DNA of 64,000 nucleotides from Bacteroidota bacterium. GTDB taxonomy: Bacteria > Bacteroidota > Rhodothermia > JANXDC01. The notes beneath the pieces were generated by a model. That model did no database searches. It was given only the letters and a program-made list of their open reading frames with translations, and had not been told where the DNA came from. The DNA lies in the NCBI GenBank assembly GCA_025059945.1, contig JANXDC010000005.1:1-64000 (forward strand). Direction: 5' to 3'. The position numbers were made by a program, and so were the translations under genes. Positions 15,951-25,624 of the stretch are shown here, piece after piece. Position 1 is the first letter of the stretch. Every line of letters starts with the position of its first letter.

Positions 15951-18002
15951 ATGGCTGATCGCATCCTGATCACCGCTGCCCTTCCGTACGCGAACGGCCC
16001 CCTGCATATTGGGCATCTAGCGGGCGCCTATCTGCCGGCCGACATGTTTGCGCGCTACCAGCGCCGGCGGGGCCGCGAGGTGCTCTTCATATGCGGCTCC
16101 GACGAACACGGGGTGCCCATCACGCTCAGAGCCGATCGCGAGGGGGTCTCGCCCCGCGAAGTGATCGACCGATATCATGTGCTCATCCGCGATACGTTTG
16201 CGGCCTTCGGCATCGCCTTCGATCACTACAGCCGCACCTCCTCGGCCCTGCACCATCGCGTTGCGCAGGAGTTTTTCCTAACCCTACACCGAAAGGGGGT
16301 ATTGCGGCAAAAGACCGAAGCACAGCTTTACGACGAGCAGAAGGGCATGTTCCTGCCCGACCGCTACGTGGTGGGCACCTGCCCAGTCTGCGGCTTTGAG
16401 CAGGCCTACGGAGACCAGTGCGAGCGTTGCGGCTCGACGTTGAGTCCGCTTGAGCTGCGCAACCCGCGCAGCATGCTGACGGGCTCCACCCCCGTGTTGC
16501 GCCAGACCACGCACTGGTACTTCCCGTTGAGCCGATATCAGGAGGCGCTCGAAAAGTGGCTGGCCAGCAAAACCTACTGGAAGCCCAACGTATTGGGGCA
16601 GTGCCGATCCTGGCTGGAGGCGGGGCTACAGGACCGGGCCGTCACACGCGATCTCAGCTGGGGAGTGCCCGTGCCCCTGCCGGATCACCAGGGCAAGGTG
16701 CTCTACGTCTGGTTTGAGGCCCCGATCGGGTACATCTCCGCCACACAGGAGTGGGCTCAGCGCATTGGGGACCCGGACCGGTGGCGGCGCTACTGGATGG
16801 ACCCCCAGACGCGACTGGTGCACTTCATCGGAAAGGACAACATCGTCTTCCACTGCCTTATTTTCCCCGCCATGCTCATGGCCCACGGGGGCTATGTGCT
16901 GCCGGACAACGTGCCGGCCAACGAGTTTCTCAACCTCGAGGGCCAAAAGATCTCCACCAGCCGCAACTGGGCCGTTTGGCTGCACGAGTACCTAGAGGAG
17001 TTCGAGCCAGACCTGCTGCGCTACGTGCTGGCCGCGACGATGCCCGAGACCAAGGATGCGGACTTTTCCTGGCGCGAATTTCAAGCCCGCGTAAACGGCG
17101 AACTGGCGGACGTGCTGGGCAACTTCATTCATCGCACGCTCACGTTCGCGGCCCGTTTCTTCGAGGGCCGGGTTCCGGAGCTGCGCGAGCCGAGCCCCCG
17201 GGATACGGCCATGTTGCTGAGCCTACTGGAATATCCGGAGCGGATCGGAGCGCTGTATGAGTCGTTTCGCTTCCGGGAGGCGGTCTTCGAGACGCTCGCC
17301 CTGGCCCGCATGGGCAACAAATACTTCAACGACACCACCCCGTGGGCCACGCACACGACCGATCCACAGGCCTGCGCCAACACGATCTTCGTAAGCCTGC
17401 AGGTGTGCGCGGCTCTGGCCGTGCTCCTGGAGCCCGTGCTGCCGTTTACCGCCGAGCGCATGCGGCGCATTCTGCGCCTAGATTCAGGGGCGTTGCGCTG
17501 GGAGGCCGCCTCGCGGCCCCTGCTGGAGCCTGGCCACAGGCTGGGCGAGCCCGAGGTACTGTTTCGCAAAATCTCCGATGCGGACATCGAACGCCAACTT
17601 GCCCGCCTACACGCTATGCAGCAGACCAGACAAGCCGACACCGGATCGGCCTCACCGGCCCAGCTTGTACCCCTAAAATCGGAGCCGATCAGCTACGAGG
17701 AGTTCTCGCGCCTGGATCTGCGCGTGGGCACGGTGCTGGAGGCCGAACGCGTGCCCAAAGCGGATAGGCTCTTGCGTCTTGTGGTGGACCTAGGCCTGGA
17801 GCGGCGTCAGGTGATCGCCGGGATCGCCGAACAATACGACCCGGAGGCGCTCATCGGCCGCAAGGTGATCGTGGTGGCCAACCTAGCCCCCCGCAAGCTG
17901 CGCGGCTTGGAATCACAGGGCATGATCCTCGTGGCCGAAAACGCCGACGGCAGGCTGGAGCTGCTGACCACGGAGGCGGAAAACGGAGCAGTGGTGCGCT
18001 GA
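15951..18002 (+). CDS. metG: Methionine--tRNA ligase
   Basis: A 683-residue class I aminoacyl-tRNA synthetase. The HIGH motif is at residues 19-22 (PLHIGHLAGAY), a zinc knuckle follows with CPVCGFEQAYGDQCERCGSTL, and the KMSKS element appears as KISTSR. The C-terminal 110 residues form an EMAP/Trbp111-like tRNA-binding domain (SRLDLRVGTVLEAERVPKADRLL), as in E. coli MetG. All catalytic parts are intact. It overlaps the downstream lipoprotein by one base, so translation is coupled, and it is divergent from the EF-G2 gene. No convincing Shine-Dalgarno site precedes the ATG. Confidence 0.96.
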   Translation: MADRILITAALPYANGPLHIGHLAGAYLPADMFARYQRRRGREVLFICGSDEHGVPITLRADREGVSPREVIDRYHVLIRDTFAAFGIAFDHYSRTSSALHHRVAQEFFLTLHRKGVLRQKTEAQLYDEQKGMFLPDRYVVGTCPVCGFEQAYGDQCERCGSTLSPLELRNPRSMLTGSTPVLRQTTHWYFPLSRYQEALEKWLASKTYWKPNVLGQCRSWLEAGLQDRAVTRDLSWGVPVPLPDHQGKVLYVWFEAPIGYISATQEWAQRIGDPDRWRRYWMDPQTRLVHFIGKDNIVFHCLIFPAMLMAHGGYVLPDNVPANEFLNLEGQKISTSRNWAVWLHEYLEEFEPDLLRYVLAATMPETKDADFSWREFQARVNGELADVLGNFIHRTLTFAARFFEGRVPELREPSPRDTAMLLSLLEYPERIGALYESFRFREAVFETLALARMGNKYFNDTTPWATHTTDPQACANTIFVSLQVCAALAVLLEPVLPFTAERMRRILRLDSGALRWEAASRPLLEPGHRLGEPEVLFRKISDADIERQLARLHAMQQTRQADTGSASPAQLVPLKSEPISYEEFSRLDLRVGTVLEAERVPKADRLLRLVVDLGLERRQVIAGIAEQYDPEALIGRKVIVVANLAPRKLRGLESQGMILVAENADGRLELLTTEAENGAVVR

Positions 18003-18475
18003 TGCGCCGTATCATCGGAGCGGGCCTCTGCGCCCTTGTGGCCTTCAGCTGCGATCACGGCATTAGCCCGCCCCCGCCGCCGGAATACGGGGCCATTCGG
18101 GGTTCGGTGCGGGTGCGCTCCCCATGGCCCCCTCGGGACTCCGTGCGCGATCTGCGCTTTGTGGCCTTCCGGATCCTGCCCCGCGACACCGCCGATTTTC
18201 TCAACCTCAACAACTTCATCTACAGCCCCTCGCTGCTGAGCTACTTCGGAGCGGATTCGTTCGCGTTTTTCGTCGACTCCGTGCCGGCCGGCTTGTACCT
18301 CTACTCGGGCATCGCCCAGCGGTTCGGCCCGGGCCTGTTGGATTGGCGGCCGGTGGGCTTGTACGCCGATGATCCGGCCGCGCCGAAAGCCTTCCGCGTC
18401 GAAGGCGGCCTTGTGAGGCGGGACATCCAGATCACGGTGGATTTTTACCGACGTCCCCCCTTTCCACCCCGATAG
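18002..18475 (+). CDS. Hypothetical lipoprotein
   Basis: A 157-residue protein with a lipoprotein signal peptide: Arg2-Arg3, hydrophobic stretch, lipobox AFSC with Cys17, then a proline-rich linker (SPPPPPEY). The remainder has a beta-rich pattern starting AIRGSVRV, similar in style to carboxypeptidase-regulatory-like or DUF4382-type envelope domains, but no family is certain. Its ATG shares the A of the metG TGA. It is followed after 7 bases by a TonB-dependent receptor, so it may be the surface or periplasmic partner of that receptor, as is common in Bacteroidota (inference). Confidence 0.65.
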   Translation: MRRIIGAGLCALVAFSCDHGISPPPPPEYGAIRGSVRVRSPWPPRDSVRDLRFVAFRILPRDTADFLNLNNFIYSPSLLSYFGADSFAFFVDSVPAGLYLYSGIAQRFGPGLLDWRPVGLYADDPAAPKAFRVEGGLVRRDIQITVDFYRRPPFPPR

Positions 18476-18482
18476 CATCACG

Positions 18483-20711
18483 ATGCGCGCCGCCGCCCTG
18501 ATACTGCTCTGCTGGACCTTGCGCGCCTGGGCGCAACAGCCGGCCTACGGGGTCCTCGAGGGGGTGGTGCGCACGGCCTCGGGTGAACCCCTGCCGGGCG
18601 CGAACGTCTTGCTAGAGGGCACGCTGTGGGGCGCGGCCGCTCGGGCGGACGGCAGCTTCCGCATCGAACGCGTTCCGGCGGGCCGCTATACGGTGCGCGT
18701 CTCCATGGTGGGCTATGAGACCTATCAGCGCCTGGTGGAGATCCGCCCCGGAGAGGTGGTGCGGCTGGAAGTGCAGCTGCGGGAGCGCGTCTATCAGAGC
18801 CCCGATGTAGTCGTAACGGCCACGCGCCGCGAACAGCGCCTGCTAGAGGCCCCGATTAGCGTGAGCCTGCTGGCCCTGCGGGATCTAGAGGCGCGCAACG
18901 CGCTCAAGCTCGATGAGGCCCTGCGCTATGTGCCCGGGGTATACCTGACGGAAAACCAGATCAACATCCGGGGTTCAAGCGGCTTCAGCTACGGCGTCGG
19001 CAGCCGCGTGGCCGTGCTCTTCGACGGCATCGCCCTGCAGGCCCTGGATCGCGGGGAGACCTCCTTTGACGCCTTTCCCCTGGATCAGGTCGAGCGCATC
19101 GAGGTCGTAAAGGGAGCCGGTTCGGCTCTTTACGGCTCCTCCGCCCTAGGGGGCGTGGTGAACCTGATTACGCGCACGCCCTCGGATGCACCCCAAACGA
19201 CGGCGCGCCTTTACGTGGGGGCTTATGAGCCTGTGCGCTACGCGGAATGGAAACAAGCCTGGCCGGGGGCGCGCCGGTTTCGCTTCTTCTCCGGGCTTGT
19301 GCTCGGCCACAGCCACCGGCCCCGTCCCGAGTTCGGCTACTGGGCCTCGCTTACGGTGCAACGCGACGAGGGGTTCCGCAAGGACAACGACGAGTTCCGG
19401 CTTCGGGCCTACGGCCGACTCACCGGCCGGTGGGGGCCACGCTGGAAATGGGACCTTTACGGCTCGGCCATCCGCAGCCAGGCGCGGACCTTCTACTTCT
19501 GGGACAACGCCCGCAACGCCCTAGTCTACGAAACCGATCGGGCCACGGGGGGCAACAACCACAACCGCACCGTGCAGAGTAGCCTCATACCCGTGCTCAC
19601 CTGGCTGCCCAACGCCAGAACCTTCCACCTGCTGCGCCTGCGCTACTACTTCAACTGGGTCACGCCTTTGAACTCGCCCGATCCGGCGCGCCGGGACTCC
19701 AACGCGACCCGACTGCACGTGCTCGGCTTCGATGAGCAGAGCACCTGGCAACCGGAGCGACTGGGCACCCTGACGGCCGGCCTGAGCGGCGAGGTGGGCT
19801 TTGTGCGATCAGGTTTTTATCGGGGCCAGGAGGGCCTCCGATTCCGCACCCAACCGAATCTGGCCGCCTTTCTGCAGTGGGAGCTGCCGGAGCTTGGCCC
19901 TGCGCTCAAACCCACTTTCGGGATCCGCCTGGACTGGTACCCTACGGGGGAGCTCACGTATACGCGCCTCAGCCCCAAAGCTTCCCTCGTGTGGACAGCC
20001 TCAACGGCCTTGGCCCTGCGGGCCTCTTACGGACATGGCTTTCGAGTCCCCTCGATTGCGGAGCGTTACGTAAAAGATGAGGGCTTCCTTCCGCTGGCCC
20101 CCAACCCTCGGTTGCGACCCGAACGGAGCCTCTCCTGGGAACTCGGAGCCCGCTGGACCCCCGCCCCCTGGCTGCAGGCCGATCTGGCCGGCTTTTGGAA
20201 CGTGTACCGCGACCTCATCGAAGCCCGGTTTCAACGGGGGCTTGCCGGGCTGCGCGGCGGAGCCTTCCAGTTTCAAAACGTCACGCAGGCCCGTATTCGG
20301 GGCCTGGAGGCGGAGCTTGAGGCCTCCCCCCGAACCTGGCTGCGCACGCGCCTGGGCTATACGTACATGGACCCCGTGGACCGGTCCGGGCCCATCGAGC
20401 AAGCGCTGGCCTTCCGATCCCGCCATCTGCTCCTCTGGACGCTCGAAGCCGAAAGCAAGCCCTGGAGCCTGGGGATGGACTTCCGATACCTGAGCAAAAT
20501 GGAGCGCGTGGACGCCGAGTTCGCCCGCTTCGTGGAGGACGTACAGGTGATCGTGCCCATCCGCGTCCTGGACCTGCGCCTGGGCTATGGCCGAGGGCCC
20601 TGGACGATGAACCTGATCGTGCGCAACGCCCTCGAATACTACTACGTGGAGCGGCCCGCTCTGCTGGCGCCGCCGCGCAACTATGTCGTGCAGGTCCGCC
20701 TGCGGCGGTAG
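18483..20711 (+). CDS. TonB-dependent receptor
   Basis: A 742-residue outer-membrane receptor. Residues 1-18 form a signal peptide; 22-105 a CarboxypepD_reg-like domain (LEGVVRTASGEPLPGANVLLEG); 115-225 the plug (VVVTATRREQRLLEAP, RYVPGVYLTENQINIRGSSGFSYG, then EVVKGAGSALYGSSALGGVVNLIT); the rest a 22-strand barrel ending in a terminal aromatic-containing strand, YVVQVRLRR. The substrate is unknown: it is the BtuB/FepA-sized type and not SusC-sized, so metal chelates, vitamins or siderophores are likelier than polysaccharides. It sits 7 bases after a lipoprotein gene and 19 bases before an M23 peptidase. Confidence 0.92.
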   Translation: MRAAALILLCWTLRAWAQQPAYGVLEGVVRTASGEPLPGANVLLEGTLWGAAARADGSFRIERVPAGRYTVRVSMVGYETYQRLVEIRPGEVVRLEVQLRERVYQSPDVVVTATRREQRLLEAPISVSLLALRDLEARNALKLDEALRYVPGVYLTENQINIRGSSGFSYGVGSRVAVLFDGIALQALDRGETSFDAFPLDQVERIEVVKGAGSALYGSSALGGVVNLITRTPSDAPQTTARLYVGAYEPVRYAEWKQAWPGARRFRFFSGLVLGHSHRPRPEFGYWASLTVQRDEGFRKDNDEFRLRAYGRLTGRWGPRWKWDLYGSAIRSQARTFYFWDNARNALVYETDRATGGNNHNRTVQSSLIPVLTWLPNARTFHLLRLRYYFNWVTPLNSPDPARRDSNATRLHVLGFDEQSTWQPERLGTLTAGLSGEVGFVRSGFYRGQEGLRFRTQPNLAAFLQWELPELGPALKPTFGIRLDWYPTGELTYTRLSPKASLVWTASTALALRASYGHGFRVPSIAERYVKDEGFLPLAPNPRLRPERSLSWELGARWTPAPWLQADLAGFWNVYRDLIEARFQRGLAGLRGGAFQFQNVTQARIRGLEAELEASPRTWLRTRLGYTYMDPVDRSGPIEQALAFRSRHLLLWTLEAESKPWSLGMDFRYLSKMERVDAEFARFVEDVQVIVPIRVLDLRLGYGRGPWTMNLIVRNALEYYYVERPALLAPPRNYVVQVRLRR

Positions 20712-20730
20712 GCCCCCCTGTTAGCACACC

Positions 20731-22629
20731 ATGCGGATGCGTATTGCGGCTCTGTTTTTACTTCTTGCCAGCGCAGACCTATACGCCCAATCCCTGCTGT
20801 GGCCCACCGACGCCAGCCGGCTGCTGGGATCCGGGTTTGGCTCGGACCGGGAAAACCGTTTCCATATGGGCATCGACATCCGCACCAATCGGCACACAGG
20901 GTATCCGGTCTACGCCATAGCCGACGGTTACGTCGACTCCGTGGCCGTAAGCCCGTACGGTTACGGTAAGGTGCTCTACATCACGCATCCTGACGGCTAC
21001 CGCTCCGTGTACGCGCACCTGGAGCGGTTCGCCGGGGAGTTGGATTCGCTGGTGGCGCGCCTGCAGCGGCAGAGCTGGAGCTACCGGGTGGCGCGCAAAC
21101 TCCCCCCTTACGCCTTCCCGGTCCGGGCCGGTCAGGTGATCGCCTACTCCGGGGATACGGGATCGGGCCCCCCGCATCTGCACCTGGAGTATCGCGCCCC
21201 CGGGGATGTGGCCGTTGACCCGTTGCGCTACGGGCTAGGCGGCGTGCGCGACCGCATGCCGCCGGTCTTCTACAGGCTGGCTGTGCTACCGCTTTCGGAC
21301 TCCTCGCGCGTGATGGGGACGACGGAACCATACGTTTGGACGCTGCGCAGAAGCCGTTTTGCTCCGATTCGCCCTGCTCCGCCGCTGCGCGTACAGGGGG
21401 CCGTGGGGCTGGCCGTGGAGGTCATCGACTACATGGAGCATTCCGGATATCGGTTGGCCGTTCCGGAACTGGAGCTCTGGGTGGAGGGCCGGCGGGTTTT
21501 CGCCCGCAACCTCCATCAGATCCCCTACCGCCATCAGGCGGCTTATGATCTGGATCGCGACTACGGATTGCGCGTGCGCACAGGCCGTCCGTTTGTGCGC
21601 CTGTGGCGGCATCCGGCCAACCCGCTTGCGGCTTACGTGGGCACGGGCGTGCTCCGGTTGCCCCCGGGCAGACATCGGTTGCGCATCATCGCCCGCGACG
21701 TCTGGGGAAACGAAAGCGCGCTTGAGGGCCTGCTGGAAGTCGCCGATCCCATCCCTCCGGAGGTCCCCCCGGCGGACTGGGGGGCTCGGACGCTCCGGCC
21801 GCAAACGGGCCCCGGTCCGCTCATAGAGGCGACAGAGCAGGAGCTAGCCTGGATCACGCTTCCGGAGGCGAGCCCTGCGCTTGTGGTCGTATACGCCGAC
21901 TCCAGCCGACGCCTGTACCGACCGACCAACGGGCGGGCGCTACTGCGCTGGCCCGTTCATCCGAGGCCCGTAGCCCTGGAGTGGACGACCCTAGATGGCG
22001 AACGCCGCCGACTGGACCTGCGGCTGTTTCCGGTTCCGGCTCAGCGCGAGCTCACGATTCCAAGCTTTGAAGGCCAGGGGTGGGTGCGCTTTTTCCGGCC
22101 CTCCCTGTTCGGAGAAGGCTTAATCGGGCTGCACAGCGCAGAGCCCAATGAGCTGCTGGTGGAGTTTCCCACACCGCTTCTGGCGGACTCCTTCCAGGTC
22201 ATCCTACGGCCCGAGGGAGCCGCAGCAGGTGATCGGAGTTGGGGCCTATACCGTCAGGTGGGATCGGGCTGGCGCTACGTGGGCTCCCGCTGGGAGGGAG
22301 AAACGCTTGTGGCGGCCAGCTCGCTTCCGGGCCGCTTCCGGGCCATGCGCGACACCCTGCCCCCGCAGGTCCGCTTCCGCCCTCCTCCTAGAGCGAGCGC
22401 GCAGCCCCTGCTTGTACGCATCTGGGATGAACGCTCCGGGATCGACGACAGGGCCCTAGGCCTCTGGATCAACGGAAGACGCCAGATCCCCGTGTACGAC
22501 CCCGAAGCCGGGGGGATCCGGCTTCCGCCCCCGAGGGAATGGCCGCCGGGCCGGCATGAGATCCGCGTGCGCATCTCGGATCGGGCGGGCAATACGGTGG
22601 AACGGACTTTCGGCTACAGCCGCCCCTAA
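20731..22629 (+). CDS. M23 family metallopeptidase with C-terminal beta-rich extension
   Basis: A 632-residue secreted protein with a signal peptide ending near residue 19 (LYAQ). The LytM/M23 domain covers roughly residues 20-170: HMGIDIRT supplies the first zinc ligands, and PHLHLEYR the HxH pair. Such domains cut or bind peptidoglycan cross-links. The first motif reads HxGxDI, so zinc binding looks intact and activity is plausible. The remaining 450 residues look like tandem immunoglobulin-like strands (IRDRMPP, PPEVPPADW, DTLPPQVRFRPPPRAS), as in Bacteroidota M23 proteins. It converges on porX with a four-base overlap. Confidence 0.87.
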   Translation: MRMRIAALFLLLASADLYAQSLLWPTDASRLLGSGFGSDRENRFHMGIDIRTNRHTGYPVYAIADGYVDSVAVSPYGYGKVLYITHPDGYRSVYAHLERFAGELDSLVARLQRQSWSYRVARKLPPYAFPVRAGQVIAYSGDTGSGPPHLHLEYRAPGDVAVDPLRYGLGGVRDRMPPVFYRLAVLPLSDSSRVMGTTEPYVWTLRRSRFAPIRPAPPLRVQGAVGLAVEVIDYMEHSGYRLAVPELELWVEGRRVFARNLHQIPYRHQAAYDLDRDYGLRVRTGRPFVRLWRHPANPLAAYVGTGVLRLPPGRHRLRIIARDVWGNESALEGLLEVADPIPPEVPPADWGARTLRPQTGPGPLIEATEQELAWITLPEASPALVVVYADSSRRLYRPTNGRALLRWPVHPRPVALEWTTLDGERRRLDLRLFPVPAQRELTIPSFEGQGWVRFFRPSLFGEGLIGLHSAEPNELLVEFPTPLLADSFQVILRPEGAAAGDRSWGLYRQVGSGWRYVGSRWEGETLVAASSLPGRFRAMRDTLPPQVRFRPPPRASAQPLLVRIWDERSGIDDRALGLWINGRRQIPVYDPEAGGIRLPPPREWPPGRHEIRVRISDRAGNTVERTFGYSRP

Positions 22630-24182
22630 GGCCCGCGTGGCTCCAGAACGGCCACCGGCAGGAGCATCTCCTCCAGAGACACCCCGCCGTGCTGAAAGGT
22701 GTCGTAGTACTGCTGCTGATACCGGTGGTACTGCGTCGGATACACGAAGTAGTAGTCCTCTTTGGCCAAGATGTAGTTCGTGTTGACACCGCGCCGGGGC
22801 AGCCGGTACGTGAAAGGATCCTTAACGAAGATGGCGTGTTTCGGGTCGCATTTGAGGTTGCGGCCGTACTTGTAGCGGAGGCTTGTGCTCGTGTCCCGGT
22901 CCCCGATGACCTTTGTGTCGCGCAGGGCGCGCACGGCCCCGTGATCGGTCGTGATCACCAGATGCACCTTCTGCTCGGCAAGCCACCGCAAGAGCTCATA
23001 GAGCCAGGAGTGCTCCAGCCACGTGCGCGTCAGATTCCGATAGGCGCGCTCATCCGGCAGGAGCTCGCGCAGCACGTTCGAATCGGCCCGGCTGTGGGCC
23101 AGGATGTCCAAAAAGTTCACCACAACCGCGGCCAGTTCCCCCTGTAACAGCGCGGAGGCCTGTTGCAGGAGGCTTTTGCCCTCGGCGGAGCTCAGGACCT
23201 TCTCATAGCGTGCGCGCACCCCTATGCGCAGCCGCTTGAGCTGATCCTCCAGGAGCGCGTCTTCGCGGCGGTTTTGGCTCCATTCGTCCTCTTCGGCGCT
23301 CCGCCAAAAATCCGGAAACCGACGTTCGATGTCGGCCGGAAAAAGACCGGAAAAGAGCGCGTTTCGCGCATAAGGCGTGGCCGTGGGTAGAATGCCCAGA
23401 TAGAGCTCCCGCTGAATGCGAAAGTACGGTTGCAAAAGCTCCTCGAAAACGAGCCACTGATCGTAGCGCAGGCAATCGATCACAAACCACACCACGGGCC
23501 AGCCCCGACCAAGCAGGGGCGCAACCCAGCGCCGCAGCACATCCGGAGACATGGGAGGGCGTCTGTCCGAATCCGCATGCACCCACTCCGGATAGACCCG
23601 CTCTATAAAGCGCCCGAAGGCTCGGTTGGCCTCTGCGCGTTGCTCCTCCAGCACCTGTCGAAGAGCCTCGTCTCCGTGCTCCAGCTCCAGATCGCGGCGC
23701 ACCAGACGTTGGTATAGCTCCGCCCAGGCGGCAAAGGAGTCGGCCTCTTCAATAGCCGCGCTTAACTCGGCGAACTCCTGCCGATACGAGAAGAGCACCC
23801 GCTCCTGCTGCAGCCGATGCCGCTCCAGAAGGCGTTTGCAGACAAGCAGCAGCTGGTTGGGGTTGACGGGCTTGATGAGGTAATCGGCGATCTGCGCCCC
23901 GATGGCGGCGTCCATGAGATGCTCTTCTTCGCTCTTCGTGACCATCACGACCGGAACACCCGGCCGGCGGCGCTTGATCTCCTCCAGCGTTCTTAGCCCC
24001 CCCCATCCGGGCATCTGCTCATCGAGCAGGATGAGGTCAAAGGGCTCCTGTTCTACGAGCACGACCGCGTCCTGGCCGTTGGAGGCGGTGCGCACGCCGT
24101 AGCCCTTGGATTCCAGGAACAAAACGTGCGGCCGCAGCAGTTCGATCTCATCGTCGACCCATAACAGACGCCAACGGTCCAT
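22626..24182 (-). CDS. porX: PorX-like response regulator with PglZ phosphatase-like domain
   Basis: A 518-residue protein. The N-terminal receiver domain has Asp10-Asp11 and the phospho-acceptor Asp54 (ILLDEQMPG), with the Lys in YLIKPVN. A helical linker leads to a PglZ/alkaline-phosphatase-like domain from about residue 190 (VVWFVIDCLRYDQWLVFEELL; TTDHGAVRA near 430). This arrangement and length are those of PorX, which with the kinase PorY regulates the type IX secretion system in Bacteroidota and binds zinc and nucleotides. ATG at 24182 is set by GGAGG 6 bases upstream. No porY or T9SS structural gene lies in the window. Confidence 0.9.
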   Translation of the reverse strand: MDRWRLLWVDDEIELLRPHVLFLESKGYGVRTASNGQDAVVLVEQEPFDLILLDEQMPGWGGLRTLEEIKRRRPGVPVVMVTKSEEEHLMDAAIGAQIADYLIKPVNPNQLLLVCKRLLERHRLQQERVLFSYRQEFAELSAAIEEADSFAAWAELYQRLVRRDLELEHGDEALRQVLEEQRAEANRAFGRFIERVYPEWVHADSDRRPPMSPDVLRRWVAPLLGRGWPVVWFVIDCLRYDQWLVFEELLQPYFRIQRELYLGILPTATPYARNALFSGLFPADIERRFPDFWRSAEEDEWSQNRREDALLEDQLKRLRIGVRARYEKVLSSAEGKSLLQQASALLQGELAAVVVNFLDILAHSRADSNVLRELLPDERAYRNLTRTWLEHSWLYELLRWLAEQKVHLVITTDHGAVRALRDTKVIGDRDTSTSLRYKYGRNLKCDPKHAIFVKDPFTYRLPRRGVNTNYILAKEDYYFVYPTQYHRYQQQYYDTFQHGGVSLEEMLLPVAVLEPRGP

Positions 24183-24250
24183 CTTGCGCCTCCGCACCGA
24201 CTTGTGTCTTCTTCGTCTGAAAGATCGCGCAGGTTTCCGGAGCACGCGAT

Positions 24251-24910
24251 ATGCTGCAAGTCGAGGTTTTCACTTACAACCCCTTTGCCGAAAACACCCT
24301 GCTCGTCTGGGATGAGACCCGAGAGGCTGTGATCATCGATCCGGGTTGCTGGACAGCCGAAGAACGCAGGCGTCTGCTCGGCCGGATCCAGGAGCTAGGC
24401 CTGCGGCCCGTGCGCCTGCTCAATACGCATGGGCACTTAGACCACGTGCTGGGCAACCGCTTCATCGCCGAAAGCTTCGGCCTGAGCCCGGAGCTGCATC
24501 CGGAGGACGCCCCGCTACTGGAGCAGCTGGAGGAGATCGGCCGTCTTTACGGCCTTCAGGTGGAGGCCTCGCCCCCCGTTGGCCGCTGGCTTGCCGAAGG
24601 GGAGCATATTTGCTTTGGTCGCACCCGCTGGCAAGTCCTGCACACCCCGGGGCATTCGCCGGGCAGCGTATGCTTTTTCGACCCCGAAAATCAGCTGCTG
24701 ATCAGTGGCGATGTGCTCTTTCAAGGCAGCATCGGGCGCACGGACCTTTGGCGGGGCTCATACGAGCAGCTTCTGGAGAGCATCGTGCGCAAGCTGCTGC
24801 CCTTGGGGGATGCCGTGCGGTTCTATCCCGGACACGGCCCCCCGAGCACAATCGGGGCCGAACGCCGCCACAACCCGTTTATCTTGGAAGCCTTGGCCGC
24901 GCTTCGCTAA
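24251..24910 (+). CDS. MBL-fold metallohydrolase (glyoxalase II-like)
   Basis: A 219-residue metallo-beta-lactamase fold hydrolase. The HGHLDH motif (NTHGHLDHVLG), the second His in HTPGHSPGS, the Asp in ISGDVLFQGSIGRTDL and the final GHGPPST complete the two-metal site. The length and motif order fit the small glyoxalase II-like family common in Bacteroidota; substrate may be a thioester or other acyl compound. The gene is divergent from porX, 68 bases away, with GGAG before its ATG. It is coupled to the lipoprotein gene that follows 4 bases after its stop. Confidence 0.9.
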   Translation: MLQVEVFTYNPFAENTLLVWDETREAVIIDPGCWTAEERRRLLGRIQELGLRPVRLLNTHGHLDHVLGNRFIAESFGLSPELHPEDAPLLEQLEEIGRLYGLQVEASPPVGRWLAEGEHICFGRTRWQVLHTPGHSPGSVCFFDPENQLLISGDVLFQGSIGRTDLWRGSYEQLLESIVRKLLPLGDAVRFYPGHGPPSTIGAERRHNPFILEALAALR

Positions 24911-24914
24911 ACGG

Positions 24915-25616
24915 ATGGGCCCGCGCCCGCTTATCGCGCTCTTAAGCCTCAGCGCGGGGGCGTGCCTTTATGAGGCGGGCACCCCCGCCTTTACGGGTTT
25001 CGATCAGCCCCTGCACCGGGAGCTGGCGCGCGTGCGGCTGCTACACCTGGCCGACTTTCTGGGACCCATAGAGGCGCGCTGGGAGGCGGCGCTCTGGGCG
25101 GAGGCGCTGCCCCCCGGTGGGGCCTCCCGATATCTTTCGGTGCCCGCAGGCGCGCACCAAATCGAGCTGCGCCGGGTCCGGGGGGAACCGGTGTTGCGCC
25201 AGGCGCTCTGGATTCCGGATACGACCTGGCGGGCCGCGTACGCCGTTATGCTATACCGCCGAGGGGGTGAGCCCGCGCTGCGCCGGTTCGATGAGCGGCG
25301 GCTTCTGGAGGCGCGCGAAGCGCACCTGTTGGTGCAGGTCGTGCACCTAGCCGATGGAACCCCACCGCTACAGGTGCACTTTGAGACGGGCTACGGATCC
25401 CTAAAGACACCCACGCTACGCTTTGAGGAGGCCGCCCCTCCTGTGGACTTCTACGGCTTCGGGGAGGACGACCTTTCGGTTCGGGTGCGCATATACCTTC
25501 CCAATGGCTCCCTGTGGGCCCAGAGCGCGCAGACGTTGCGGCGCGGGCAGGCTTACTGGCTTCTACTCGGCCCGGAGCGAACGTACTGGTTTCTTGTGCC
25601 CCGGCCCTCCGGATAG
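24915..25616 (+). CDS. Hypothetical lipoprotein, DUF4397-like
   Basis: A 233-residue lipoprotein: hydrophobic signal LIALLSLSAG followed by Cys17. The body repeats short beta units: RVRLLHLADFLGPIEARWEAAL, YLSVPAGAHQIELR and VQVVHLADGTPPLQVHFETGYG, which is the style of DUF4397 and similar surface domains. Function is unknown. The ATG at 24915 begins 4 bases after the MBL stop with no ribosome site, so translation is probably coupled to the hydrolase. It converges on the isochorismatase-like gene with an 8-base gap. Confidence 0.65.
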   Translation: MGPRPLIALLSLSAGACLYEAGTPAFTGFDQPLHRELARVRLLHLADFLGPIEARWEAALWAEALPPGGASRYLSVPAGAHQIELRRVRGEPVLRQALWIPDTTWRAAYAVMLYRRGGEPALRRFDERRLLEAREAHLLVQVVHLADGTPPLQVHFETGYGSLKTPTLRFEEAAPPVDFYGFGEDDLSVRVRIYLPNGSLWAQSAQTLRRGQAYWLLLGPERTYWFLVPRPSG

Positions 25617-25624
25617 GGCCCTCT

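Noticed and set aside
24705-24914. Earlier start for the DUF4397-like lipoprotein
   Set aside because: The frame lies inside the MBL hydrolase gene and ATG at 24915 gives a proper lipobox.
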